A stretch of DNA of 64,000 nucleotides from CALHVX01 sp039198065 (lineage in GTDB: Bacteria > Pseudomonadota > Gammaproteobacteria > Pseudomonadales > Azotimanducaceae), in NCBI GenBank assembly GCA_039198065.1, contig JBCCTU010000002.1, forward strand, positions 558,001 to 622,000. Reading direction: 5' to 3'. The notes beneath the pieces were generated by a model that searched no databases, was not told where the DNA came from, and saw only the letters and a program-made list of their open reading frames with translations. Positions 8,953 through 17,978 of this stretch are shown here, in pieces (position 1 is the first letter of the stretch; each line of letters starts with the position of its first letter). Position numbers and translations under genes: made by a program.

Positions 8953-10076
8953 GCACGGCACAGAGCAACGCACGTGTGCTGCTGCTGCCCGGAGACGGTA
9001 TCGGTCCCGAAGTCGTCGAAGCAGCCTGGCCGGTGTTGGCGCAAGCCCTCGAGGATGAGGGTGTCAGGGCTGAACGACGCGATGGTCTGCTCGGCGGCGC
9101 TGCGGTCGACGCCACCGGAGTGCCGTTACCTGACTCCACCCTTGACGCGGCGCGGGCAGCTGATGCGATTCTTATGGGAGCGGTGGGCGGCCCGAGCTGG
9201 GATGGCATTGAACGCGATCGTCGCCCGGAGAAGGGACTGCTCCGGCTGCGCAGCGAGCTGGATCTCTTTGCCAATCTGCGGCCGGCACTGTTGGCGCCGG
9301 CGCTCGTCGATGCGTCGTCGCTCAAACCTGAACGCGTCACCGGCCTCGATTTGTTGATCGTGCGGGAGCTGACGGGCGGCATTTACTTTGGGGAGCCGCG
9401 CGGGATCGAGGTGCGTGACAATCAGCGGGTTGGCTTCAACACGTATGTCTACAGTGAAGCCGAGATCGAGCGGATCGGTCGCGTCGCCTTTGAGGCCGCG
9501 GGTCGGCGTGATGGCCGGCTCTGCTCCGTCGATAAAGCGAACGTGCTTGAGGTCACCGTGCTGTGGCGCGAGGTCATGGATCGACTCAGCGCGGACTATC
9601 CCGAGGTGACCTTGTCGCATATGTATGTCGATAACGCCGCGATGCAGCTGGTCCGCGAACCAAAGCAATTCGATGTGATGGTAACGGGCAATCTGTTCGG
9701 GGACATCCTCTCTGACGCTGCGGCGATGCTCACGGGTTCGCTCGGCATGCTGCCGTCGGCCTCGTTGAATGCTACCGGTCTGGGGCTGTATGAGCCCGTG
9801 CACGGGAGTGCGCCGGACATTGCCGGCACCGACAGCGCGAACCCGCTGGCGACGATTTTGTCGGCTGCGTTGCTGTGTCGCCACAGCCTAGGCCTGTCGA
9901 CGGCGGCACAACGAATCGAAGGGGCGGTCAATCGGGTCCTCGACGCCGGGTTGCGCACGGCGGATATCTTCAGTGGCGCTGAGGGCGAACAGCAGGTCGG
10001 TTCGGCGGCGATGGGGGCAGCGGTGTTGGCCGCGATGGCGCAGGTCAACGGCCGCGACGAGTCAATCCGAGAATAG
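8949..10076 (+). CDS. leuB: 3-isopropylmalate dehydrogenase
   Basis: LeuB oxidatively decarboxylates 3-isopropylmalate with NAD+, the third step specific to leucine. The 375-residue sequence shows the family start LLLPGDGIGPEVV and the substrate/metal region SHMYVDNAAMQLV. The signature NLFGDILSDAAAMLTGSLGMLPSASL lies near residue 240, followed by EPVHGSAPDIAG. It begins with an ATG in a four-base overlap with leuD and ends 17 bases before asd. The same leuB-asd order occurs in Pseudomonas. Confidence 0.97.
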   Translation: MSTAQSNARVLLLPGDGIGPEVVEAAWPVLAQALEDEGVRAERRDGLLGGAAVDATGVPLPDSTLDAARAADAILMGAVGGPSWDGIERDRRPEKGLLRLRSELDLFANLRPALLAPALVDASSLKPERVTGLDLLIVRELTGGIYFGEPRGIEVRDNQRVGFNTYVYSEAEIERIGRVAFEAAGRRDGRLCSVDKANVLEVTVLWREVMDRLSADYPEVTLSHMYVDNAAMQLVREPKQFDVMVTGNLFGDILSDAAAMLTGSLGMLPSASLNATGLGLYEPVHGSAPDIAGTDSANPLATILSAALLCRHSLGLSTAAQRIEGAVNRVLDAGLRTADIFSGAEGEQQVGSAAMGAAVLAAMAQVNGRDESIRE

Positions 10077-10093
10077 CGGGAGAACTGGGCACG

Positions 10094-11143
10094 ATGAGCG
10101 AACCAAACACAGGGTTGCGCATGGCCATCGCCGGCGCGACCGGCGCCGTGGGTCAGGCCATGGTCGAAATCCTCGCGGAGCGGCCGGTACCCGTAAGTGA
10201 GCTTCGCTTGCTCGCCAGCGAGCGTTCCGTCGGAAAACGACTGCCGTTCCGCGGTAAGAACCTACGGGTCGAGCTTCTCGATACCTTCGATTTCAGCAAC
10301 ACGGATGTCGCGCTGTTTTCTGCCGGCGGTGAGGTTTCGGCCTTGCACGCGCCGCGGGCCGCTGCGGCGGGCTGCCTGGTCATCGACAACACGTCGAAGT
10401 TTCGTTATGAAACCGACATCCCGCTGGTTGTTCCCGAGGTAAACGCCGAGGCGCTCGCTGGGTTTTCTGCCCGCAATATTATTGCCAATCCGAACTGCTC
10501 GACCATGCAGTTGGTTGTGGCCCTGAAACCGATCCACGACCGCAATCCGATTCGCCGCATAAACGTTGCTACCTACCAGGCGGTCTCCGGCGCAGGTACG
10601 GCGGGGATCGAGGAACTGGCCGCTCAAACGGCGGCGCTGCTCAACGGCCGGGGGATTGATGAACCGAGCGTTGCGGCCCGGCAGATTGCCTTTAACGCGG
10701 TTCCTCAGATCGACCAGTTTCAGGACAACGGCTATACGCGGGAAGAGATGAAGATGGTCTGGGAGATCGCAAAAATCATGGGCGACGATTCGATCCAGGT
10801 GAATCCGACCTGTGTTCGAGTGCCCGTGTTCTACGGTCACTCCGAAGCGGTACATCTAGAGCTCACGGATCCGGTTGATCCGGCTGCGGTTGCGGACTGG
10901 TTACGCCAGGCTCCCAGTATCGAGGTCGCCGATGACGCGGCCGCCTACCCGACGGCGGTCGAGCATGGGGCAGGGAACGATCCCGTCTACGTCGGCAGAA
11001 TCCGGCGGGACGTATCGCTCGTTACCGGACTGAACCTCTGGGTCGTATCGGACAATGTGCGCAAAGGCGCCGCACTGAACACGGTGCAGATCACTGAGGA
11101 ACTCATGGCGCGCGGTATGCTGAGCGCGAAACCTGGTTCCTGA
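10094..11143 (+). CDS. asd: Aspartate-semialdehyde dehydrogenase
   Basis: Asd reduces aspartyl phosphate to aspartate semialdehyde, feeding lysine/diaminopimelate, threonine and methionine synthesis. The 349-residue protein has the nucleotide motif GATGAVGQ near residue 15. The catalytic Cys is in IANPNCSTMQL near residue 135, and the catalytic His is in FYGHSEAVHLE near residue 260. This is the form without the E. coli-type insertions. It follows leuB by 17 bases and is probably in the same transcript. Confidence 0.95.
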   Translation: MSEPNTGLRMAIAGATGAVGQAMVEILAERPVPVSELRLLASERSVGKRLPFRGKNLRVELLDTFDFSNTDVALFSAGGEVSALHAPRAAAAGCLVIDNTSKFRYETDIPLVVPEVNAEALAGFSARNIIANPNCSTMQLVVALKPIHDRNPIRRINVATYQAVSGAGTAGIEELAAQTAALLNGRGIDEPSVAARQIAFNAVPQIDQFQDNGYTREEMKMVWEIAKIMGDDSIQVNPTCVRVPVFYGHSEAVHLELTDPVDPAAVADWLRQAPSIEVADDAAAYPTAVEHGAGNDPVYVGRIRRDVSLVTGLNLWVVSDNVRKGAALNTVQITEELMARGMLSAKPGS

Positions 11144-11495
11144 CTGGGGCGTCATTAACCTTGGGCTCGGAGCGTTCTGGCCTCGAGGACCGTCGCCAGG
11201 GTCGAGCTGACGCGCACGCCTTGGGATGCAGAGGTGCGATAGACCGCGTGATAGGACGTAAAGTTGCGCACCTGGCTCGCCACGGCGCAAGCCATTGCCC
11301 TTACCGCACGCGGACCTAACTGTCATAATTGTGTCCTTCGCCATGTTTTGGGGAAACTTCTTTCGCTACCGTAGTGAATGAAGGCAGCTGGTGCGTCGAT
11401 TGCCACCCCCCAATTTGGTGGCCGATTCGTCGCGGCGGGAGAGCCAACCGCGGTTGGCCAAACACAGGGACAGGTTGGTTTTAATGGGGCTCATA
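11144..11495 (+). promoter_or_regulatory. asd-fimV intergenic region with candidate fimV promoter
   Basis: This is 352 bases with no convincing gene. The frame of fimV stays open back to 11391, but those codons do not look like a secretory N-terminus. A sigma-70-like promoter can be proposed: TTACCG at 11301-11306, a 17-base spacer, and CATAAT at 11324-11329. It would give an untranslated leader of about 160 bases before the fimV ATG. No strong terminator for the leu/asd operon is visible. Confidence 0.35.
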
Positions 11496-14300
11496 ATGAA
11501 GTTTCGAATGGTCGCAGCCGCAGGTCTACTGCTGCTCACCAATCCCGCTTGGGCGCTCGGCCTCGGTGAACTGGACCTGCAGTCGGCCCTCAACGAACGG
11601 TTTCGAGCAACCATCGAACTCTACGATGCGGCTCAGCTCGAACTGTCAGAAATACGAGTTTCGCTTGCGACGACCGAAGACTTCGAGCGCGTCGGTGTCG
11701 AGCGGTTCTTCTTTCTGACCTCGCTTAAGTTCGAAGTCGTCAGCGGCCCCCGCGGCGTTCCTGAGATCAAGGTTACCAGCACCCAGGCCATTTCCGAGCC
11801 CTACCTCAATTTTATCGTCGAAGTCCTGTGGCCCAATGGCCGCATGCTGCGCGAGTACACGGTGCTGCTGGATCCGCCGACCTTTACGCAGGCAGCCGCT
11901 CCGGACGTGGCGCCGCCGGCGCGAACGCCTCCGGTCACCGATCGCGGTGGATCGGGCAACACAGTACCGCCGTCCCGTTCACCGTCAGCGAGCCGCTCTA
12001 GTGCGGCTCGTTCTGCGTCTGGCGGTGCAACACGCGCGGCAACCGGTGACGATCGAACGCTCGGCATGACCGGTCGCAACGATACGGCGTGGAAACTCGC
12101 CGAGCAGTCTCTACCCGCCGAGGACATCACGGTCCAGCAGCAGATGCTCGCGATTAAGCGGCTGAACCCGCAGGCATTCATTAACGACAACGTCAATCAA
12201 CTCAAAGCCGGCTACGTGCTGCGGACACCAACTGCTGCCGAGGCACGCGCTCTGACGCCTGCCGAGGCGCAGCAGCGCGTGGTACTGGAGAACGACGCCT
12301 GGCGCAGCGGACGGACACTGCCAACGCAACAGGTCGCTGAGACGGAAACCCCGGCGCTGAAGGCACAGATCGACGCGACGCGCAGCGGGACTGCGCCGGC
12401 AGCAGCAGCGCCGGAGAGCGGCCAGTTGCGCATTGTTGCTGAGGCTGGCGATAGCGCGCAGGGAACCGCGGAGACTACCAGCGCAGAAGCCGGGGTTACC
12501 GGTGGAACCGGAGCGGATACGGAAGAGCGTGATCGTCTGGCCCGCGAGGTTGAGGCGCTCACCTACAAGATGGATCGAGAGCTCGAGCAAGCGTCGGAGC
12601 AGCTGGCTGTGAAAGACCGCCAGCTCGACGTACAGAATCAGGAGATAACCACGCTGCAGTCGCAGCTCGAAACGCTTAAGGCCGAGCTGCAGCGCATGCG
12701 GGCGGAACAGGCTGCTGCGCAGCCGGCGTCGGCTCCCGAGGCGGGTCCCTGGTGGACCTCAACGACGGCGCTTGCGGGCGGAGCCGTAGGGGTCATTGCC
12801 CTCGCCGTGGCCGGCTTGTTCGTCGCGCGTCGGCGGCGCGAAGCTGCAGAGGCCGCCTACTATGACGAAGCCGACGCTGCGCTCGATCCAGCGGCGTTCG
12901 AGGACGCTGCTCCGATCATCGCCGCGGGCGAAGCGGATGAGCCCTGGGTTGCAGAGGCAGCTGAGCCGGTTGCCGATCCGTTGGCGATCGAAGACGAGCC
13001 GCTCGTCGCGACGTTCGACGATGAGGTTGCGGACGAAGAGGCCCCGGGTTCGGACGATACCGCGGATGAGTCCGGCGTCACCGGCGATGTGGTCGGAGAA
13101 GCCGAGATCTACATTGCTTACGGGCGTTACCCGCAAGCGGTCAGCCTGCTGACCGGTGCGCTCAATGCCGATCCCGATCGGCACGACGTGCGGTGTAAGC
13201 TTCTCGAGCTGTATGCGGAGACGAATGATCGAGAGTCGTTTGATGCTCAGCGTGCCGAGCTGGCCTCGCGGTGCAGCGACGCCTCGATCCTTGGCGTCGC
13301 CGAATCGCTGATTTCACGCTTTGAAGATGGGGGCGACGAAATCAGTCTTGAAGACCTCGAGGCTGCAGAAGGCGATGCCTCAGCGGCTGCAGAAACCGAT
13401 GCGCTCGCGAGTCTTGAGCTTGAGGACCTTGAAACCGCGGACGCTGGCGGGCCGACCCTTGACCTCAGCGATGCGGATCTCGATCTATCGGACGCGCTTG
13501 ATGACGTTGACGACGAGGACGCGCTGCGTTCGGCATATACACCGGACGCTGCGAGCTCGAACAGCGACGACGAGTTCGAACTCGATCTGGATTTAGACCT
13601 GGACGCTACGGAGCTTGGCAACGGTGAAGCACGGGATGTATCCGACGATGCCGAGCTAGACCTCGACTTCGATACCGAACTGAGCGAGTCAGGGACCGTT
13701 AGCGACGACGCATCAGCCAGCGACGCTCCGCTCAGCGTCGGCTCGGCTTCCGACCAGCTCGGCGGCGATCTGGGTCTCGATTTCGATCCCGATCGCGATG
13801 CCGCTGAAGATTCGCCGGCAGCAACCGGCAACGGTCAGTCGGCTATTGGTCTGGAAGAAGATTTGCTGGACCTCGACGACGTCCTCAAGCAGGCAGACGA
13901 TGAGTTCGGCGAACAGCTGGACGAGCTGGCGGACGCGGAGCTCGCGGAGCAGCCTTCGGATACGGCGCCGGAAACGAACGGCGAACCGACTGCCGCGGTG
14001 CAAGCGTCGGACGCATCGGACGCGCGAGCAGACAACGTTCTGACGCTTGACACGAACGGCGCAGCCCAAGAGCCGACCCAAGAGCCGACCGTCGCCGAGC
14101 TTGATGATGCCGCTGAAGAGAGCGAGGACGATTTTGATTTCGATCTTGACGGCGATAGCGCGTCCACGAAACTCGACCTCGCGCGGGCCTACATCGACAT
14201 GGGAGATCAGGATGGTGCCCGAGACATCCTTAACGAGGTGTTGTCCGAAGGATCGCAGACTCAGCAGCAAGAGGCTCAGGAGCTTCTCGAGAGCATCTGA
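11496..14300 (+). CDS. fimV: FimV-like peptidoglycan-binding polar hub protein
   Basis: FimV proteins are inner-membrane polar organisers needed for type IV pilus assembly and twitching. I chose the ATG at 11496 because it opens a typical signal peptide (MKFRMVAAAGLLLLTNPAWA), giving 934 residues. In order: the FimV N-terminal domain to about residue 120, a LysM-like segment near 200-260 (LAIKRLNPQAF), a coiled coil near 375-425, and one TM helix (LAGGAVGVIALAVAGLFVA). A long, very acidic Asp/Glu/Ala linker follows, then the FimV C-terminal TPR-like motif (KLDLARAYIDMGDQDGARDILNEV). Position between asd and truA matches Pseudomonas. A 12-base tandem repeat (14066-14089) encodes QEPT twice. 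Confidence 0.92.
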   Translation: MKFRMVAAAGLLLLTNPAWALGLGELDLQSALNERFRATIELYDAAQLELSEIRVSLATTEDFERVGVERFFFLTSLKFEVVSGPRGVPEIKVTSTQAISEPYLNFIVEVLWPNGRMLREYTVLLDPPTFTQAAAPDVAPPARTPPVTDRGGSGNTVPPSRSPSASRSSAARSASGGATRAATGDDRTLGMTGRNDTAWKLAEQSLPAEDITVQQQMLAIKRLNPQAFINDNVNQLKAGYVLRTPTAAEARALTPAEAQQRVVLENDAWRSGRTLPTQQVAETETPALKAQIDATRSGTAPAAAAPESGQLRIVAEAGDSAQGTAETTSAEAGVTGGTGADTEERDRLAREVEALTYKMDRELEQASEQLAVKDRQLDVQNQEITTLQSQLETLKAELQRMRAEQAAAQPASAPEAGPWWTSTTALAGGAVGVIALAVAGLFVARRRREAAEAAYYDEADAALDPAAFEDAAPIIAAGEADEPWVAEAAEPVADPLAIEDEPLVATFDDEVADEEAPGSDDTADESGVTGDVVGEAEIYIAYGRYPQAVSLLTGALNADPDRHDVRCKLLELYAETNDRESFDAQRAELASRCSDASILGVAESLISRFEDGGDEISLEDLEAAEGDASAAAETDALASLELEDLETADAGGPTLDLSDADLDLSDALDDVDDEDALRSAYTPDAASSNSDDEFELDLDLDLDATELGNGEARDVSDDAELDLDFDTELSESGTVSDDASASDAPLSVGSASDQLGGDLGLDFDPDRDAAEDSPAATGNGQSAIGLEEDLLDLDDVLKQADDEFGEQLDELADAELAEQPSDTAPETNGEPTAAVQASDASDARADNVLTLDTNGAAQEPTQEPTVAELDDAAEESEDDFDFDLDGDSASTKLDLARAYIDMGDQDGARDILNEVLSEGSQTQQQEAQELLESI

Positions 14301-14314
14301 GGCCTGACGCCGGC

Positions 14315-15121
14315 GTGGCCCGTGTCGCCTTGGGCGTTGCCTATAGCGGCAGCGCCTTCGCCGGCTGGCAGCGCCAGGTGGCGACACCCAACACGCTGCA
14401 GGAGACCCTCGAGTCCGGCCTGTCGGTCATCGCAAACGAACCGGTTCGGGTGCACGCCGCTGGCCGTACGGATGCCGGCGTTCACGCCACGGGACAGGTC
14501 GTCCATTTCGATACCCAAGCCGAACGACCACTCCGCGCCTGGGTGGACGGTACCAACACGAAGCTTCCGCGAGAACTACGAGTGCTGTGGGCGACGTCGG
14601 TACCTAACGACTTTGACGCCCGTCGATCCGCAACAGCGCGGCGCTATCTGTATCTCTACTGCGATAGCACCGTACGGTTGCCGCTGCTTGATCAGCAGGT
14701 CTGGTGGGGCCGACCGTTGGCGGCGGAGGCGATGCATCGCGCCGCTCAGACGCTGGTGGGCGAGCACGATTTTTCCACCTTCCGCGCCGCCGGCTGCCAA
14801 TCGCAAACGCCCATGCGGCACGTGCACCAAATCAGCGTCGTCCGCCACGGTCGGCTGGTTGTGCTAGACATCACGGCCAACGCGTTTCTTCTGCACATGG
14901 TGCGCAACATTGCCAGCGGTCTTCGCAGCGTCGGTTTGGGTCAAGCACCGGAAGCCTCGCTTGCAGCCCTGCTCGATGCTCGTGACCGCACTCAGCTCGG
15001 TCCCACAGCACCTCCGGCGGGACTGTCCCTCGTTGATGTCATCTACCCCGCGGCACTCCCTCAACCAACAGGCGCTCTCCCACCGGCGCTGCTGACCTTG
15101 CCCTCGCTTGATCAGCTCTAG
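14315..15121 (+). CDS. truA: tRNA pseudouridine(38-40) synthase
   Basis: TruA converts uridines 38-40 of the tRNA anticodon arm to pseudouridine. It starts at a GTG 14 bases after fimV and has the usual family length (268 residues). The catalytic Asp is in AAGRTDAGVHATGQVVHFD near residue 53. Further family motifs are RRYLYLY, GEHDFSTFRAAGCQS and FLLHMVRNI. The fimV-truA-trpF order is conserved across related gammaproteobacteria. Confidence 0.95.
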   Translation: MARVALGVAYSGSAFAGWQRQVATPNTLQETLESGLSVIANEPVRVHAAGRTDAGVHATGQVVHFDTQAERPLRAWVDGTNTKLPRELRVLWATSVPNDFDARRSATARRYLYLYCDSTVRLPLLDQQVWWGRPLAAEAMHRAAQTLVGEHDFSTFRAAGCQSQTPMRHVHQISVVRHGRLVVLDITANAFLLHMVRNIASGLRSVGLGQAPEASLAALLDARDRTQLGPTAPPAGLSLVDVIYPAALPQPTGALPPALLTLPSLDQL

Positions 15122-15186
15122 CGCTCGTCGTTACAGGGCATCTGGCGTTGCTGGGCGCTCGACGGGAGCTGTGCCTTAATGGCCGA

Positions 15187-15810
15187 ATGACAGCGATCAA
15201 GATCTGTGGAATCGACCGTCCGGAGGTGTTCGAGCACTGCGTTGCCCTAGGGGTGACGGCCATCGGCCTCAACATGGTACCCGGGAGCCCTAGGCAGCGG
15301 ACTCTCGCGCAGGCGGCCGAACTGGCTAGCCTGCCCCGAGGTACCAGCCGTCTCGTGTTGCTCTTTGCCAATTCGGATGAACAGACCGTGGTCCAGGCGT
15401 GTCGTGCCCTCGATCCCGATCTGCTGCAGTTTCACGGCTCTGAGCCTGCGGAGTTCTGCCGACAGTTCGGCTTCCCCTACCTGAAGGCGATCGATGCCAC
15501 GGCCTTCGATCAACGGGCGACGGAGCGGCAGTTTTCCGATGCCTGCGGATGGCTGCTTGATGCCGCCGTTGCCGGTCAGCTGGGTGGCACCGGCACGCAG
15601 TTCGACTGGGGTCGCTTCCCGCGACGATCCGCTGGGCACTGGATTCTGGCTGGTGGGCTCGATGCGCAGTCCGTTGGCCCCGCCATTCGTCAGCTGCGTC
15701 CCTGGGCGGTCGACGTCAGCAGCGGCGTAGAGGGTCCAGTTCGAGGAGAGAAGTCGCTCCAGCGCGTGACCGAGTTTTGTCAGGCCGTTGCCGCCGCTGA
15801 CGCTCTCTAA
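15187..15810 (+). CDS. trpF: Phosphoribosylanthranilate isomerase
   Basis: TrpF performs the Amadori rearrangement of phosphoribosylanthranilate in tryptophan synthesis. The frame is open from 15148, but the ATG at 15187 begins the family N-terminus (MTAIKICGIDRPE) and gives 207 residues. The catalytic Cys is in KICGI. The catalytic Asp and phosphate-binding part are in DVSSGVEGPVRGEKS near the C-terminus. The last five codons and the stop lie in the first unit of a 21-base tandem repeat. trpC and trpD are not in the window, so trpFBA is separated from the early trp genes. Confidence 0.94.
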   Translation: MTAIKICGIDRPEVFEHCVALGVTAIGLNMVPGSPRQRTLAQAAELASLPRGTSRLVLLFANSDEQTVVQACRALDPDLLQFHGSEPAEFCRQFGFPYLKAIDATAFDQRATERQFSDACGWLLDAAVAGQLGGTGTQFDWGRFPRRSAGHWILAGGLDAQSVGPAIRQLRPWAVDVSSGVEGPVRGEKSLQRVTEFCQAVAAADAL

Positions 15811-15866
15811 CGGGCCGCTAACGCTCTCTAACGGACCGCTGACGCTCTCTAACGGGCCGCTGACGC
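15796..15866. repeat. 21-base tandem repeat across the trpF stop codon
   Basis: Three 21-base units (15796-15816, 15817-15837, 15838-15858) are followed by an 8-base partial copy. Units 1 and 3 are identical; unit 2 differs at two positions. Each unit contains the Ala-Leu-stop end of trpF in the same phase, because 21 bases is seven codons. The array occupies most of the space before the trpB ribosome binding site. It contains no clear hairpin. Local duplication by strand slippage is the simplest explanation. Confidence 0.95.
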
Positions 15867-15915
15867 GGGGCAAATCGATTCCGGTTAAACTGCGCGTCGA
15901 ATAGAAGAGGTGTTT

Positions 15916-17124
15916 ATGGCGGTTCGGGATTCCTACGCGCTACCGGATTCAACCGGTCATTTCGGGCAACACGGGGGGCGTTTCGTTGCGGAGACGTTGG
16001 TTCACGCACTCGACCAACTTGACCGCCTGTACGCCGAGGCGAAGCAGGATCCTCAGTTCATCGCAGAGTTTCAGGCGGATCTTGAGCACTACGTCGGCCG
16101 TCCGACACCGCTCTACTACGCCGAGAAACTGACTCAGCGGCTCGGTGGTGCGCGCATTTTTCTGAAGAGGGAAGATCTTAACCACACTGGCGCGCACAAG
16201 GTAAACAACACCATCGGCCAGGCGTTGCTCGCCAAGCGCATGGGTAAGCCGCGCGTCATCGCCGAAACCGGTGCGGGGCAACACGGCGTTGCTACGGCGA
16301 CTGTCGCGGCCCGGCTTGGTCTTGAGTGTCAGGTATACATGGGTGCCGAAGACATCGCCCGGCAGAGCCTAAACGTGTATCGCATGAAGCTCCTGGGCGC
16401 CGAAGTCGTGCCCGTTACCTCGGGATCGAGGACGCTCAAGGACGCTCTGAGTGAGGCGATGCGCGACTGGGTGACCAACGTCGACAACACGCACTACATC
16501 ATCGGTACCGTTGCCGGACCGCATCCGTTTCCAATGCTGGTGCGGGACTTTCAATCAGTCATCGGTAAAGAAGCCCGCAGTCAGTGCCTGTCCATGATCG
16601 GTCGTCTGCCGGATGTCTGTGTGGCCTGTGTCGGTGGCGGATCGAATGCGATGGGCCTGTTCCACCCGTTCATCAACGATGAGGCGGTGCGCCTGGTCGG
16701 TGTCGAAGCCGGTGGATTGGGTCTGTCGACGGGCAAACACGCGGCGCCCCTAAATGCCGGGCGCGTTGGCGTATTGCACGGCAATCGCACGTACCTCATG
16801 GAAGACGACGACGGTCAGATCATCGAGACCCACTCGGTGTCCGCAGGCCTGGACTACCCCGGAGTTGGTCCTGAGCACTCCTACCTCAAAGACATTGGTC
16901 GAGCGGAGTACACAACCGTTGACGACGACGAGGCGATGGCGGGTTTCCGTTTGCTCTGCGAAACCGAGGGCATTATCCCGGCACTTGAGACGGCGCATGC
17001 GTTCGGTTGGGTGCAAAAGGTTGCACCGACGCTGGACCCGGACGAGGTGGTTGTGGTCAACCTGTCCGGACGTGGCGACAAGGACATCCTGACCGTCGCA
17101 GAAATCGATGGCGTGTCGCTGTGA
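15916..17124 (+). CDS. trpB: Tryptophan synthase beta chain
   Basis: TrpB condenses indole with serine using pyridoxal phosphate. The ATG at 15916 is preceded by an AGAGG ribosome binding site and gives 402 residues, the normal length. The Schiff-base Lys is in KREDLNHTGAHKVNN near residue 92. The phosphate-binding glycine loop is CVGGGSNAMG, and the monovalent-cation/closed-lid region is SAGLDYPGVGPEHS. The stop overlaps the trpA start as GTGA, coupling synthesis of the two subunits. Confidence 0.97.
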   Translation: MAVRDSYALPDSTGHFGQHGGRFVAETLVHALDQLDRLYAEAKQDPQFIAEFQADLEHYVGRPTPLYYAEKLTQRLGGARIFLKREDLNHTGAHKVNNTIGQALLAKRMGKPRVIAETGAGQHGVATATVAARLGLECQVYMGAEDIARQSLNVYRMKLLGAEVVPVTSGSRTLKDALSEAMRDWVTNVDNTHYIIGTVAGPHPFPMLVRDFQSVIGKEARSQCLSMIGRLPDVCVACVGGGSNAMGLFHPFINDEAVRLVGVEAGGLGLSTGKHAAPLNAGRVGVLHGNRTYLMEDDDGQIIETHSVSAGLDYPGVGPEHSYLKDIGRAEYTTVDDDEAMAGFRLLCETEGIIPALETAHAFGWVQKVAPTLDPDEVVVVNLSGRGDKDILTVAEIDGVSL

Positions 17125-17978
17125 GCACACACCAGCCGCTCTCTGCCGACGGTCCCAATCGCTTGACGGCCACCTTGGCGCGGCGCCGCGCCGCGGGTCA
17201 AAAATCACTGGTTACCTTTGTAACCGCTGGCGATCCCGCGCTTGATGCCACGGTGCCCCTGCTTCACGCGTTGGTCGATGCAGGTGCGGACGTCCTTGAA
17301 CTCGGGGTGCCGTTTTCAGATCCGGAGGCCGAGGGGCCGGCCATACAAGCGGCGTCGGAGCGGGCGCTGGCCAACGGCACAACGCTGAAACGCTGTCTGG
17401 CCATGGTGCGCGACTTTCGAGACCGTAACGACCAAACACCGGTCGTACTCATGGGGTATTTAAACTCAGTGCTGCGGATGGGCAGCCGGGTGTTCGCTGA
17501 GGCGGCCCGCGATGCAGGCGTGGATGGGCTCATTCTTGTGAACCTGCCGCCGGAAGAGGCGCAGGAACTCCGGCGCGATTTGGCGCAGGTGGCGATCGAA
17601 CTCGTGTTCCTCGTTGCGCCGACGACCACGTCCGAGCGACGGGCTCAGATCGTCGCGCAAAGCGGTGGATTCGTATACTACGTCTCGCTCAAGGGCACCA
17701 CCGGTGCCGGCCACATCAACCCGACCCAGGTGGCGGCCGAAGTTGCGGCGATCAAGCAGATTTCTGAGCTGCCCGTGATGGTCGGCTTTGGTATCAAAGA
17801 TGGTCGCAGTGCGGCGGCCATTGGGGCGGCCGCCGATGGCGTCGTCGTTGGTAGCGCTTTGGTTAGTCTGCAGGGCAACGAGCAATTGTCCGTGGAACAA
17901 CGCTGTGAGGCCGCCGCGGAGCTCACTCGAGAGCTGCGAGCAGCCCTCGACGCTGATGAGGTCAGGGCGGCCGGTTGA
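17121..17978 (+). CDS. trpA: Tryptophan synthase alpha chain
   Basis: TrpA cleaves indole-3-glycerol phosphate and channels indole to TrpB. The GTG at 17121 overlaps the trpB stop and gives 285 residues. The catalytic Glu is in LELGVPFSDP. The position equivalent to enteric Asp60 reads Glu here (PEAEGPAIQ rather than PLADGPTIQ). The phosphate-binding parts YVSLKGTTGAG and MVGFGIKDG are intact. The end overlaps folC as TTGA. Function is not in doubt, but the Asp-to-Glu change is worth noting. Confidence 0.95.
   Translation: MSTHQPLSADGPNRLTATLARRRAAGQKSLVTFVTAGDPALDATVPLLHALVDAGADVLELGVPFSDPEAEGPAIQAASERALANGTTLKRCLAMVRDFRDRNDQTPVVLMGYLNSVLRMGSRVFAEAARDAGVDGLILVNLPPEEAQELRRDLAQVAIELVFLVAPTTTSERRAQIVAQSGGFVYYVSLKGTTGAGHINPTQVAAEVAAIKQISELPVMVGFGIKDGRSAAAIGAAADGVVVGSALVSLQGNEQLSVEQRCEAAAELTRELRAALDADEVRAAG

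Noticed and set aside
13247..13831. Serine-rich minus-strand ORFs under fimV
   Set aside because: They are the mirror of the Asp/Glu-rich linker codons of FimV (GAC and GAG read as serine/arginine-type codons on the other strand).
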